From contig OX359201.1 of assembly GCA_947172415.1 (NCBI GenBank), forward strand, positions 62,001 to 126,000: DNA of 64,000 bases, read 5' to 3'. This document shows, one piece after another, positions 21,208 through 36,600 of this stretch. This DNA is from Chondrosia reniformis. Its lineage: Eukaryota > Porifera > Demospongiae > Chondrillida > Chondrillidae. Each line of letters begins with the position of its first letter. The first letter of the stretch is position 1. The position numbers and the translations under genes were made by a program. Below the pieces are notes generated by a model, which was not told the DNA's origin, did no database searches, and worked only from the letters and a program-made list of their open reading frames with translations.

Positions 21208-23213
21208 ATGCGTTGCCGAATTTACTGGCTATGGATCAGTGTATTATCCATTCAGTTTCTAGCTCGAGGAGAAGGTAACAGTAACTAGACTATTATAATG
21301 AAACATACATACCATAAAGTAGGCCTATGCAAGAATACATTCAAGTCTTTTTGAATAATAGTCGTACACACTGCATGTTGGCCTGTTTGCCATTTCTTGG
21401 ACTCAGAGACTCGCCTATATGCTATTGGGTCGTACATGTGATTGTCTGTACTCTACCATACAATTCATGGTATATACAACACTTATAAAGGACTGTCTGG
21501 CGACCCTCACAATGAATGTGATCAGAGCAAGTCACCTCTGCGGGTTGTTGGTTTACTTGATGGCATTACAGCATATGACTTATCATATGGAAGATTAGAA
21601 GGACGCAAAGTAGATGGCCCATGGAGACCCATTTGTGCTGCTCATGAAAACTCCTTTAGTGCTGAAGATGTTGATGTAGCTTGTTACCAGCTGGGATTTG
21701 TAGGTAGAACAGAAACAAACAGGAAAGCCTGGGAAGTGTGCAGTGAATCAGATATAGCAGATTGTTTGGAATCAAAGTCAGATGACTACTGGATGGGTGA
21801 TATAAATTGCAAAGGGACAGAGTTGTTTTTGTCAAATTGTCCACACAAAAAATCAGAATGTAGCAATGCACACAAAAATGATGTGGTGATCACTTGCTCA
21901 GGTATATTTCTACTGTAACAAAGTATGTGACCAATTGGTATACATATAATATTTAATCATGACATCAAAACAATTCAAAATTCTACATATATAAAAGATG
22001 AGTGGCACAATTTATGACGTTATTTTATACTTGTTCTGCTAATAGCATGTAATTCCAAACAATATTAATGAAACTGCATACATTTCTGACTTTATTCTTA
22101 GAAACGTTACAAGTTGCACTAAAGGACACTATGAGCCATGATGAACTTGGTGTACTTCTTTATTATTACAACCAAACATGGACTGAAGTGTGTCTACAAA
22201 ATGATAACACCATTAACAACACTGGGAAGGTTGTATGCAGACAATTAGGCCTAGGTGTCCCCGACTATCGTAGCATTAGTGTACAACCAGCTGATATCAA
22301 TTCAGAGAGTCAGTATTTGGTGACAGATGCTCAGTGTACTGGGGACGAGGAAGCTCTGAGACTATGCAATCACACTATGTGGCAAATTAATGAGACTTGC
22401 AATGGTAACCTACTGTGGGTGGAATGTCAAGGTATTTGAACATAGCACACCTTAAGCAGTAGAACATATACATACAAGTATATACGTTTATGAAGATAAA
22501 TATTTTATATATATATACAGTGCAAGTTACAATATACTAAGGTAATCTGATATAAATAAATAAATATATATATATTAGGTCCATTTATTAAAAGTCTTCA
22601 TGGAGAAAACGCTGATTATACTGCAGTGAAATTGACATGGAAAATCCCAATGCCTTTGGTCTATTATCCAGCTGTTTCTGGATATGTAATCAGATATACA
22701 TCCTCTAAATCAGGCAATAAAACCCAAATTCTGTTAACAAGTGCATCAAAGGAAGGCCGTGTCACTGGGCAAGTGATAGATCTAACGTATGATGAAGTGT
22801 ATACTTTTAGCGTTGCAGCTCAGTTATCGCACGGAACAGGACCTTTTAGTGATCCGGTGACTGTGACGACAAGTCACAACCCTTATCTGTATTCCTTTCG
22901 GATTGCAACAATATTCCTCGGTATCACAACAGGTGTGCTGTTGTTGATCTGCATGGCACTCTGTCACTGTGCCTGCAAATGGTAAGTACATATACATGAA
23001 TATTCTTATAACCTTTATATTATGTAGATATTTATAATTCTCCAACATAGCTTTTGCTGTTGTGAGCGGGAAGATGGGAAGATACGTTTTCAGTGTCAGG
23101 CTCCGTTTCAGCTCCGGTCTAGCGAGACACGTTTTGAACGTTGTCAGCCACATTTTAAATGCTGCTGCAAAAAGTCAGAATATTCTTCTCTTAAATCACA
23201 AGTGGCTGGTTGA
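21208..23213 (+). CDS. Solitary SRCR-SRCR-FN3 transmembrane receptor
   Basis: This is a predicted cell-surface receptor. Exons are 21208-21279 (signal peptide, WLWISVLSIQFLARGE), 21491-21901 (SRCR 1), 22102-22431 (SRCR 2), 22579-22981 (FN3 plus membrane helix) and 23051-23213 (tail). All junctions keep phase, and the first three introns are phase 1. SRCR 1 carries VACYQLGFVG and NCKGTELFLSNC; SRCR 2 carries VVCRQLGLG and QCTGDEEALRLC. The FN3 contains KLTWKIPMPLVYYPAVSGY. The helix (IATIFLGITTGVLLLICMAL) leads into CHCACKWCFCCC, a likely palmitoylated juxtamembrane cysteine cluster. The tail has more cysteines (RFQCQAPF, KCCCKK) but only weakly resembles the tails of the cluster at 44-64 kb. 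Unlike those genes it fuses FN3 and membrane helix in one exon. The ligand is unknown. Confidence 0.88.
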
Positions 23214-23615
23214 GATTGACCTTTATGATACTGTTGACTAGGTTTAGAGATACACATGATAACAATTAGTTTGTGTGAATGCATCTATACATACATAAGA
23301 ACTTCTAATATGCATAAATATAGGACTTGATCATTTGATATCATATGCATAAATATAGGACTTGATCATTTGATATCATACATAAATATAGGACTTGATC
23401 ATTTGATATCATACATAAATATAGGACTTGATCATTTGATATCATACATAAATATAGGACTTGATCATTTGATATCATACATAAATATAGGACTTGATCA
23501 TTTGATATCATGCATAAAATCAAATTGTCTGTAATACATAATGTGATGCAAGCCTGCAGCCTCGAGCCTGTGTAGGAAATTCAATGACAAATAAATAAGA
23601 TTAAGTGCATGTTCA
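23214..23615. repeat. 33-bp tandem repeat between convergent genes
   Basis: Between the SRCR receptor stop and the IFRD stop, about six copies of a 33-bp unit (ATAAATATAGGACTTGATCA plus TTTGATATCATAC) occupy roughly 23310-23515. The unit is AT-rich and partly self-complementary. The rest of the gap shows nothing. Confidence 0.85.
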
Positions 23616-26058
23616 TTATTCTATGAAAGAAGCATCGCTTCTCTTGTCTCTCTGTTTGCTGCGAGTCTTTGATCGCTCTTTGGAGGACAGGGAGTACATG
23701 TACTTCTACATTAGAGATAGACCAGGAGATGTAATCTGACAATCACCAACTCAGCTGTGAAGTCATTCATTCAAAGTACCTTTCCTTTACTTTCCATTGA
23801 CCTGTCGTAGGAAGTCTGTCTGATGTGCTGAGGAGGAAGATCAAATGTTTCTCGAATAAATGGATTTTCCTACAAACACAAATAAACCACATAATACACG
23901 TAACAGGTCAACTCTCTTCCTTCTAGTGCATACTTTCATGTGTGATGCGGTGCCAGCTCCGAGTAGCTCTTTAAGTGCAGAATATTGCAGTACCCTACAG
24001 AAGGAGATACAAATTTAACCTCACCCCACCCCACTGAGGTGTCAAGTGGCTCCTTACATCTCCTACCCCACTGGACCCCCCTGGGATAAACATACGTACC
24101 TAGCCCAACTGTTTAAATGGACCTTTTCGTGATCGATTGAAATCTTTTGTTCCAAAACGGATCCAGTCTGCAGACACAATAGAGAAATCTCACATTCTGT
24201 GACCACTTCTGTTGCCTATTGCTCACTTGTACTGCATTGTGGAGGTCCCTAAATGACACTCTCTGTTGATTGCGCTCCTTTTTAACAATATGTCTGCTGT
24301 TCTCACTAGCCAGACCTTCCAACTTGTCCACTAACCTCCCCCATTCTTCATCCACTACCTGCATATCACATGTTGATTACATGACACCCTGGAAGCAGTC
24401 ACATGACAGTCATGTGACATGCCCCATACCTCACAATCCTCAGGCAGCAGGTCAAACAGCAGTGCAGTTGCCTGTCCAGCAGCAATCTTTACATAGAGAG
24501 ACTTGCTGTCCAACAGACAGAGGAACACCGGAGTGAGCCTGGAAGGAGAAGGAGGAGGAGGAGGAGGAGGAGGAGGGGGAGGGGGAGGGGGAGGGGGAGG
24601 AGGAGGGGGAGGGGGAGGGGGAGGGGGAGGAGGAGGGGGAGGGGGAGGGGGAGGGGGAGGGGGAGGGGGAGGGGGAGGAGGAGGTCAAACAAGGATGGGT
24701 CTGGTCAGTTGGGACTTACCGTTTAGTGAGTGAAATGGCTGATACGTTCTGACAGATGGAGAGGATAAGAGCCCATCTCGACAAGGCTGCACAGCAGAGT
24801 TGGGCAAGTTCATCTCTGTGGATAAAGAATGACTGAAGTTCTTCCACTAAAAGTGCCAATTCCTACAACATCAATAACACCTCATCTGTTAAACAGCCTG
24901 TGAGGCCACGCCCACTCTGTAACTCACAATCATATCACCGTCTGATAGATATGCACAGAGTCCTACTGCACTCAGGCACTAGGAGGGTGCAGGGGTCAGA
25001 GGTCAAAGTACACAGACAGGGTGCACACACATGTACTCACGGCTGCTCTGTCCCCGACTGACACAGCGGGGTCCCTTGCCAAGGTCAGGAGGATGGGCTT
25101 GAGTGTGGTGATGAGGGACTGTGCGGTCTCCCCCAGCTGGGCAGACAGGAGCATGGCCAACTGTAGCAGCTGGTCCCGTTCAGCATTCCCACCTGCAGCA
25201 CACAACAGCTCATCAAGCAGCAGTTGAAAGGCTCTCACATCTCATTATCAGCATTATTAGTAAGTGTTAACGCTATAAGCACTGGACAGCTAGTTACTAA
25301 AAGGGCACTTAGTGTATTATGTCATCATGTTACTATTTTTAGGTATGAAATCACACAATTGTGAGTATATAGTTACATAATTATTGACTCACTTTTCCTC
25401 ACTCCTCTAGCCAGCAGATCTGTCAGGGTCTCCACACTGCAGCAGGGAGAACACAGACACGCCCATTAGGGTAGATGACACACCTCCTGATGTTGCAACC
25501 ACGCCCATCCCCACACTACTAGGCCAACCCACTCACTTGGATGCGAGGAACTCCCCCCAGTAGTGGCGAGTCAGTGCCTTGTTCAGTTTCGTGAGAGCCA
25601 GTAGTCGCGTCTTGCTACTACACATTTAGAGAACAGACAACACTTCTGATCACTCACAGAGGTTGGATGGCAAGACACAGGAGGTCGACAAAGAGACCAC
25701 GTACCTCTTCTCGCTCAATTGGTCAATTAGTTCGCTCAGTTCAGCCGTCTTGCTGAAATAGTCTTCTTCAGCTAAAGTGGACAGAAGGGACCAGTAAGGG
25801 ACGGAGAGAGGGAGCGTTACCATGACTACCTTCCACGACAGAGCTTTCCGAAGACTGGTACTCGTCGTCTGGCGGAGGACTGTCCGCTGGCAAGTGGTCT
25901 CCGTTCTCTACCACTTCCTTCTTGTCGGGGGCTACAAACACCAAACAAACTGACACTAACTCTCTTTCGGACTCCGAGTAACACAAAAGTACATCTATCT
26001 CTCTTTACTCACCCGAAGTCCCCTTCTTCGAGGCTCTGTGTTTCTTACCCTTAGGCAT
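23616..26058 (-). CDS. Interferon-related developmental regulator (IFRD) family protein
   Basis: IFRD proteins are ARM-like transcriptional co-regulators, and family members also bind ribosomes. The start is ATG at 26058 (MPKGKKHRASKKGTSG). About ten exons follow on the minus strand. Recognisable family segments are AMLLSAQLGETAQSLITTLK, ARDPAVSVGDRAA, VKIAAGQATALLFDL, NSRHIVKKERNQQRVSFRDL with HNAVQ, the C-terminal IFRD_C block NPFIRETFDLPPQHIRQ, and a basic end SKTRSKQRDKRSDASFIE before the TAA at 23616-23618. The animal proteins show the same order, and the basic C-terminus matches the family KARTKARSKCRDKRAD type of ending. Vertebrate IFRD1 and IFRD2 cannot be separated from these data. 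Individual exon borders in the central part are less certain. Confidence 0.85.
24548..24686. repeat. GGA/GGGGGA tract: a 140-nt polypyrimidine tract in an IFRD intron
   Basis: On the plus strand this is a GGAGGAGG...GGGGGAGGGGGA run. On the coding (minus) strand it is (TCC/TCCCCC)n ending in the acceptor TTCTCCTTCCAG at about 24540. It therefore serves as the polypyrimidine tract of that intron. Poly-Gly or poly-Ser/Pro frames across it are not coding. Confidence 0.9.
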
Positions 26059-26189
26059 GCCGGCTTCAAGACAACATTATCGCACACAAAAGGTCTTTAT
26101 ACACAACTCGCTCGTACACATGGGTACTTCCGGAATACTAACCGGCAAATCGACCAAAACTATTTCATAAATGTCTGGAATGTCAAAGG
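26059..26189. other. Short gap between two minus-strand genes
   Basis: Only 131 bp separate the stop of the upstream IQ/DUF4347-like gene (26190) from the IFRD start (26058), so the IFRD promoter and leader must lie in or overlap the upstream 3' UTR. Confidence 0.5.
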
Positions 26190-29100
26190 TTAATACAATT
26201 TTAATTTAGTGTAGCGTTGCATCTTCCACATCTTGAAGGCAGGCGGCTTGAAGTAGGTGTCTATCATCTCCCGACCTACATATATACAGTGTTAAAACAA
26301 ACAGTTGACACAAGTTACGGAAACCGATTTCTTCACACATTGCAATGCACACAAGGTCATATTTGAATATGCATGTACAGTGCAATTTATAATTATTAGG
26401 GTATTACTCTTTACAATTACTTGTGGTTTACTTATCACTTCAATTATTCACACAGTACAGTAGCTGAGGTTACCTTGAGGTGACATTTCCAATGGATTCA
26501 CGACTTGAACCTTTGAAGGAATCATTACGTTAGAAATTGCCTGAAGCAGCTAAAATACAACAAAGTTATATAAGTGGATGTTGGTGTGAGATTACTGTTG
26601 CCATGCCAACCTCTTCTCCCTTCCGGTTCCCAGCACAGTTGGACTCCATCAGGTGCACGGTGGCAGCGGATGGATCCACTTTGCTCATGAGACTGCCCAC
26701 AGCTTTCCAAAACATTTGCATCTCTTTGTCTCTCTGCAGTTTCACCTTTGTGACTGGTCGCCTTGACAACAAGTAGAAACATCCCGGCACTCCCTAGCAA
26801 CAGAGTAACACACCTTAGCAACCCACTTTACTACTAATGTACAACTGTACTACACTCACCTTGCAGGATACCCCCAGTGAACCAATCTTGGCCCCTTTCA
26901 AGTAGTCTGTTAGTCTAGTCATTATCTCTCCTATATGAGGTCATAATAAAGTCACATGACTGTCACATGACTCTACTGCTACTACACTTACTCAATAATG
27001 ATAGCAAAGTTGCCGAATCAAAATCCTAAAATGATGAATGGAAGAGCATTTCTGAACAAAGAACCAATTGATATCAGCCTCCACCCATGTAGTACACACA
27101 TACAGACACACCCACCCACCCATGTAGTACACACATACAGACACACCCACCCACCCATGTAGTAGACATATACAGACACACCCATCCACCCATGTGGTAC
27201 ACATGACTCATACACACATGTACGTATATACATATATAGTGACACGTTTGCACTCACATAGACAATGGTGATGACGTCTGGCTGCGCTGCCTTAGCTAGT
27301 GTTCCAAACTTTGGTACTCGATTGGAGATGAGCTGCAAACACCAAATGGGCACATGCAGTAGATCGCTGACATCAAACAGAAGACTGGTTCAACTTACTA
27401 GCACTTTCCTTGGTATGTATGAAGCTCCCAATGCAAGCTCTGTCTGTTGCTGAGCTAACCACAGAGTCTCATCAATTTCCACCCGATATGAATCAAAAGT
27501 GTCAATGTCTCTTCTACCTGCAATCCAGACCATCAAATGTGTTCAAGAAGGAGCAGAGGAGGAGAGAGGAGGTGGGGAGGAGGTGGGGAGGAGTAGAGAG
27601 AGGAGGTGGGGAGGAGGTGGGGAGGAGGTGGGGAGGAGGTGGGGAGGAGGTGGGGAGGAGGAGAGAGGAGGAGAGAGGAGGTGGGGAGGAGATAACTTTG
27701 CATAATCATATATTGCACAAGAGCAACTTCCAAATAAGGTAAATTGCCCAACTTACTTTGTTCAATGCTAGCTTCTTGCAATGAGTTAAGACTATTCTTT
27801 TTGTGCGGACCTGACCTTTCCATTCTGAGCTCCAAAGACCTCTCCTCTATCAGATGAATCTTGTGAAACTGTGACAACTGCCTCTTTAATCTGGTGAATG
27901 AAGAAGAGTTCATGGACACCAGACCACTCTCAGTAGCTGCCACAGGCTCCCCCTCCCCCCCTCCCATGGGATTGGCCCCAGTGTGCATCACGTATTCAGC
28001 ATTTGCACAAGACACTCTGTTTGATGGGGAACCATTTGTATCCTCCTCTATATTACGCAACTTGGCTGGGTAATGTTGCAATACTTGTTCATCACTTAGT
28101 AGATTATCCATTGGAGTTGCTTCGTGATCAGATTTAGAGGAAATGTCAGGAGTGATTTCATCCTTAATTTTGATATCCGAATCAGGCTCTTGTAGCTGCT
28201 GTTGAAGGGAATTCACCTGTTTAGTTCCATTTTCCTGATTTAGAATTGTTTCACAATATTCTCTGTCCCCCACTGAGCTGCCTTCCATTTCCATGTGATC
28301 GGGTTGTGTGGACAAATAGTCTTTGTTAAGTGTTTGTCCACTTTGCCATTCCATTGTCACTTGCAAGTCTTTCTCAAAGAATTCTCTTAATCCAGACTCT
28401 TCACTGAAGTGTGTGTTCATCGATACTGTCCTTTCTACTGACACCTTACGATACCACCTGCCACAAGTCAGGATGCATTCGTATACATATTACTTACTAT
28501 ACATATACATATACGTATACAGTAAGTACTATGAAAGTGGTTTGTATACAATGTATGTACCTTTAGAATGCTTATGCAATACCTTTGTATTTTCACAACT
28601 GCTTGTTTTAGCTTTTTTAAACTCTTTCTTTCACTGTATCCACGGTAACATCTACACATTGGTTAGAATGTTTATTTACAGTAAATACGTACATTCAAGC
28701 TCAAATGAAGAATGTGCTTTGAACAGTAAAGGAAGGAAGGGAGTACTTTTGAATTGTAATAACAGCTTTTTCTGTGATGTCATCAAAGAGTTCCTCTTTG
28801 GTCATGTGATTGTCAGCTGACAGTGGTTCCTTATTAGTAATGTCAATGATACCAGTCTTTTTCCCTGACTCGCCCTAAACATACACAAACCAGTACATCT
28901 CATATAAGTATGTACATACGTATGTGTATGGAGCAATTACTTTAAGTAGATTCCTAAGGTCATTTATTTCTAGTAATATGTTGGCCACTTCTCCTTTATC
29001 CATCAGAGAGTGATCAATCAAGGTTTGCTGTTTCTGAGGTGATGTGGAGTTACTTCTAATGTTCACGTGTCTTTGAGGAGAATGTAGTCCTAATTTTGGG

Positions 29101-30369
29101 ATCATCCTTGTTCTCTGCTTAGTTGGCATGGCAACAGGGTTAAAGTGGTCGGATGATGTTGGCTCATTCCCTTGTCTTTTTTGCTGGAAGGCTTGTTGAG
29201 TCACATGATTGTCATGTGACCAATCTTCAGCCTGATTATGGTGAGATCTACTGCCAAATAGAACTGACTTATTTCTCCCTTTTCCTGTCCTTTTGCCAGC
29301 AGTTCCACTTGTAGCAGTTAGGGGTTGGCCCGTAGCAGAAGGATCACTGACGTTCCACAGTGTAGTAACCTGGTTTCTAGCACAATAGAAGTAACATTGA
29401 ATCATTGACTTGCACACTTTTACAATAATCAAAAGACTTTTTTTAATAATAGTAGATTCTTACTCATATTAACACTAACATACAAACGTACATACATGTC
29501 TACTGCATTGTTTGTATAAATCCAATCATTGCATGTGGAGAAAATACCTGCTGTGTGCCTTTGATGGTGGTTCAGTGTGTACTCTATTCCTTCCATCCCT
29601 ACTGGCTGGTGGTTCTGGGTGTACTCTATTCCTTCCATCCCTACTGGCGGGTGGTTCTGGGTGGCTCAAGGCTCTCAGCATCTTTGGAGTGACCTCTTGA
29701 AGATGCTGCTGGTTTGGTCTGATGGGAGAGGACAATGGAACTCTCAGAGTGTTGCCAGGAGAGCTAGGAGGCAACGACAACTGTCTACCCATCATGGGAT
29801 GTGGGCCACTGGGTCCACCTCTCTTTGCATTTAGTGACTTCAGAGCACTGGTGGCATCACCCAACACATCCTGCCCCCACAGCCCATATATCTCAGCTTC
29901 ACTGAGACCATCTTTTGGACTGACACTGCGGTTGGGACTACTGTTTAAACTTCTCATGTTCTCCAGCTGATGGAAGCTCTTTGGAGCACATGCCTCTTCT
30001 ATGAGGAGCTGGGATGGACTGCTGTTCATAATGTCTCCAGCAGTAACAGTACTTGTTTCTTCCCTTTTGACTAGTTCAGCCGCGTCTTTAATAACAACAA
30101 ACTCGCCCACTATAGGTAAACCATAGTTTTCTTACACACTAACACTTCCAGACTGTCCAATATTACGGTAAGGTAGCACTTACCCTCTGCAGTCGCTTGC
30201 ACTGTTATGTAATTCTCGTCTTTACATTGTCCGTTTACACTGCAGAAAGAGTGCGACCATCTGATGCTATCAAAAATAGTATGAAATAGTGCTGTACGAC
30301 TTACTTGATAGAGCAGGTTTGCGGTGGGACGGAGGAGCAGTTATCTCTTCGCGATACGACTGCTCCCAT
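26190..30369 (-). CDS. Unnamed protein: N-myristoylation motif, IQ motifs, DUF4347-like C-terminus
   Basis: I do not recognise a named orthologue. Exon 1 starts at 30369 with MGAVVSRRDNCSSVPP, which fits the N-myristoylation consensus (Gly2, Ser6, then basic residues). It joins VNGQCKDENYITVQATAE, then a long Ser/Pro-rich exon (30109-29540) with two near-identical PEPPASRDGRNRVH repeats. The middle has two IQ-like calmodulin-binding segments (AVITIQKCYRGYSERK and AVVKIQRWYRK, 28780-28440). The C-terminus reads PDVITIVYDFD, GSLGVSCKGVPGCFYLLS, FWKAVGSLMSKVDPSAATVH and MESNCAGNRKGE. This order resembles the caspase-like DUF4347 fold, but the usual HG and C-D active positions look replaced. The stop is at 26190-26192. 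The domain calls are by eye and would need a profile search. Confidence 0.55.
27066..27200. repeat. 34-bp tandem repeat in an intron of the IQ/DUF4347-like gene
   Basis: About four copies of CACCCATGTAGTACACACAT plus ACAGACACACCCAC. They are intronic. Confidence 0.75.
27555..27692. repeat. Purine minisatellite (GGAGGTGGGGA) in an intron of the IQ/DUF4347-like gene
   Basis: Tandem GAGGAGGTGGGGAGGAGGTG units lie here on the plus strand. On the coding strand this is a long pyrimidine tract (CCTCCCCACCTCC) upstream of the next exon. Confidence 0.85.
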
Positions 30370-30545
30370 TACGACAAGTGGATCACGGTACGATCAATAA
30401 ACTTGCGTCAAGTGTCGCTCAGGGAGGATGCACACGCTTTGGAATAAGCACATTCGAAGAACTGATTAGTGTGAAGCATCTTGTCGCTACCACGCCCAAC
30501 CTGGGAATTCCCCTTGGTATTTTCGCATAATATTACAAAGATAAA
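30370..30545. promoter_or_regulatory. Divergent 176-bp interval, IQ/DUF4347-like gene / DHX40
   Basis: The two start codons (30369 minus, 30546 plus) face away from each other across 176 bp, so this stretch must hold both promoters. It has a higher GC content than its surroundings and no TATA box that I can see. Confidence 0.5.
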
Positions 30546-33170
<2,625 letters not shown>

Positions 33171-33660
33171 CTGTTTTGATATCTAACTCATATACTGTTT
33201 TAACTGATTCATTGAAATGTGCATATTTCTTAATCAAGAGACGATCTCAATTTATTTATCTTTAAGAAATAATTGTGCATTAATGACATTGACAATTTAC
33301 ACTTTTGCACTCATATAGAACAGTGTTCCAGAGTATATAGACCTTAAAAGTTTAAAGTTGCATGCAGGAATTGTGCAAGATTTACAGTTTTAATTATGGT
33401 TGGGTGTATATCATTGGTCCACTATATAAGTTTCAAGAGGTCAGACAGCGAAGACGACGTATACGAATATTTCGGAAAAGATCCGGGACATTAGATGAAT
33501 TTTGACTGCTTATTTCCTAGGAGGAGTTCCGCTTCGAGCTTAAACGTGTACGCCAGAAAAACGGCAGATCAGTATACTCTCGTGTCGCTTTACCCATCGT
33601 AAAAATATGGGTCGCGAAATTCTCACTTAACTACCTAAACACTTGTGGTTTTCTAAGGTG
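33171..33660. other. Intergenic gap, DHX40 to DCDC1-like gene
   Basis: About 490 bp lie between tandem plus-strand genes. The first part is AT-rich (DHX40 3' UTR). The last 250 bp are less AT-rich and probably include the promoter and leader of the next gene. No coding region is visible. Confidence 0.45.
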
Positions 33661-36600
33661 ATGGCGACAGATAGTGTACTAATGCAAAGAAGTAGACTGA
33701 CCGCAATCAGCAGTACTTTGTATAAAGGTTAGCGACGCGTATGGTAACTTGTACTTTTATTTATTAACGATACTCCCAAAGGAGTGAGATAGAGAATTTG
33801 TTTCCTAATCGCGCCTTCTCCATTTCTTGTTAATCGCAGCTCCTGACTTTAAAGAAGTTCGAGTGCAGAAAAATGGATCACACAACGCCAAGAATGCAGT
33901 CAAGTTAAAGTTTTCTGATAAAACAACATTTCTAGAGGTAGCCAAGTGTTGTCACTACTGTTGATTCTCCGTTGTCATGGTGATGAACTAATATATATAT
34001 ATCATTATTTGTTAGTTTTTAGAAGATAGCACACAAGTGCTGTGTTTGGCTAGAACTGCCAAGTATGTGTTTAAAGAAGATGGAAGTCTTGTGCAAGACC
34101 TGTCAGAGGTGAGAGATGGAGAACTGGTGTACGTGTCAGACGTCAGCCGGTTCATCTCACCTGATAAAGTGAACAAGTGTTTGAAGAGAAAGCTTCTTCT
34201 CGAAGCACTTAAAGAGGAAGTGGAGAAAATGAGACACCTCAACTCACTCTATCAGTTGCAAGGTTGGGGAACACTCAATTACCTCATGCATACCTCAGAT
34301 CATGTACTATACGTTCACAGGTAGTCTGTTAGGGTGCTACAGTTCCCCCTCCCCCGGGGGGACAGTGGGATTGTTGCATATGGAGCCCTCTCAGACCACA
34401 CCCACTTTTATGTCACATGATCAGTCATGTGATCAATTACTGACTCACTCCTTCCATTACAATAATGTACAACATGAGCCATCCCCAGGTCATGTGACCA
34501 AGCCTTTGGTGTCACATGATGCACATCAAAAGTCCCACCAGAATGCTGAAGATCGTTTCCATTCCAAGCTGCCATTTTGGATGAAGGAGGTAGGGGAAGA
34601 TGATACAGAGATCTGCAAAGAGAGTACCACTTGTGAGAGTAGAGTTCTAACAGGACCTCAGTGTGCGTGGGTGTATCATAGGAGACATCTCGTACTGGTA
34701 CATCACCCAAGATTGGCTCTTGCGGTAGACAGCTCAAAAGTATGTCATTTGTCAAGTATTGTGGATATTCTATAACCTGTAGGCTAGTGCCATATGGTAG
34801 AGTTGTGTGTTGACTGTGTCCTCTTCTGTTGGCAGGTCATTGTAGGCAGTCAAGTGTGTGTCTCAGTTTATAGTGAAATGGATGAACGACAGCACTGGAC
34901 ACATCACAGTGACGGGTGAGTGGGCGGGAGCAGAAGACATTCTACAGCTATTGGATCTCTGAGCACCTCTGTATGTCTGTAGGTCAATCTCTCCCTCGTC
35001 TGACACCAGTCTGGTTCTGTCTGTAGCAGGACTTGGCTATCCTTCTGCTCCGGTAGTGGAGAAGGCACGAGTGTGTCTGTTGCGGAGAGGGAGACAGCTG
35101 GGCGCTGGACAAAAATGGCTGCCTGTTGCTATGGAGAACACTGAGGGGGTGTGGCTTCAAGCGTTTGCTGGAGAAGAATGGGAAAATTGTAAGACTTTAC
35201 AGCTCAATTATTGCACAATACTTGTTGCATATTGCATCACACCTACGTATACATGATTGTGTAGATGTAACATTTTCACAATGGAGTGACCTTTGTACTC
35301 ATGGAGCATTGGGTTCCGGTCCCCAAATGCAATTTGGATTTGAACTGGAAACCAAGGATCCCCTTCACCCTGAACCGGTAGAGTTGTGTGTCAGCTGCGG
35401 GACTGTTCTCAAGCGGCAGTGTCCTACGCTCCTGTTGAAGGAGATGGAACAGGAGAGACACTTTGTCTGCTCTTTCTGGTCAAGCAACACAGCAAAGAAG
35501 AAAGGTTACCCACGAATGTACTTACGTAGCTGTAGAGCTGTACTATATTAACAGATGTGTGTTGCTACAGGTCACTGGAGGGACTTGCTAAAGGGGAAGT
35601 CCCTTCATCTAGCTCGGAAGGTGGATCTGTCCAAATGGGAGATCTCTCACACTCTAAACACTTTGCAGCATAAACTGACTGAATGGAAGATGTATGCATC
35701 CTCCCTGTCAATCAGAAATGACATTGATGGGATGGGGGAAGTTTCCAGATTGAATGTCATTGTGAATTGGAATGGAAGTGTGGACCATGGTCATAACGTC
35801 AGTGTGTCTTCATGGAATGGAGTAGGTCTACCATATTTGGTCATTGTGGTATTGGTTGAGATGCCTTTGTTGTCTGTAGCTAATGACTTGTGGTTGTCTT
35901 ATCTTTCAAATGCCAACTCTGTAGCTACTGACTTGTGGTTGTCTTATCTTTCAAATGCCAACTCTGTAGCTACTGACTTGTGGTTGTCTTATCTTTCAAA
36001 TGCCAACTCCAACTGCTGTGTACACAGAGGATGGAACTCTTATACAGGATTTAGAACATTTAAAATTAAAGGGAAGTACCCCTCCTGAAGTGTGGCTATT
36101 GAGTGAAGGGACATTTATCGACCCTGCCAGTAAGTGTAAAGAATACAGTATCGTCTTCATTCTGATCATAGTCAATTTTCATTTTAGGTTTGAAAAGCAA
36201 TTCCGGTTCTAAAATTAAAATTCAGGAATGTAAACCATTGCCAACACAAGGACAAGCATTTGGTACTCTAACAGCCAGACCTATGAAGACAAGTTCCGCC
36301 ATTTTAACCTCACAAGCTACCCAAACGAGATCTCCATCAGGTCAAGTGAGGCAGAGAACTGGTGGCAGTGTCCTGGCTCTTTTAGTGTGTCTCTGTGGCA
36401 GGCCAGCTCGGGAGAGTGTGCTCGTCAGAGGAAGGTCACTGGAAGAGGTATAGAGATGTGGACAGTCACTATTTATATGCATCCTATGCATACTATTGTG
36501 TACTAATGTTATAATATATTTTCCTTTATATAACTAGCTGTTGGACAAGAGCACTTACCAGCTGCAGCTAAACTTTCCTGCTAGATCGGCCTTTACTGAG

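Noticed and set aside
28323-28820. 165-codon plus-strand frame
   Set aside because: It is antisense to the IQ-motif exons and intron sequence, with no recognisable domain.
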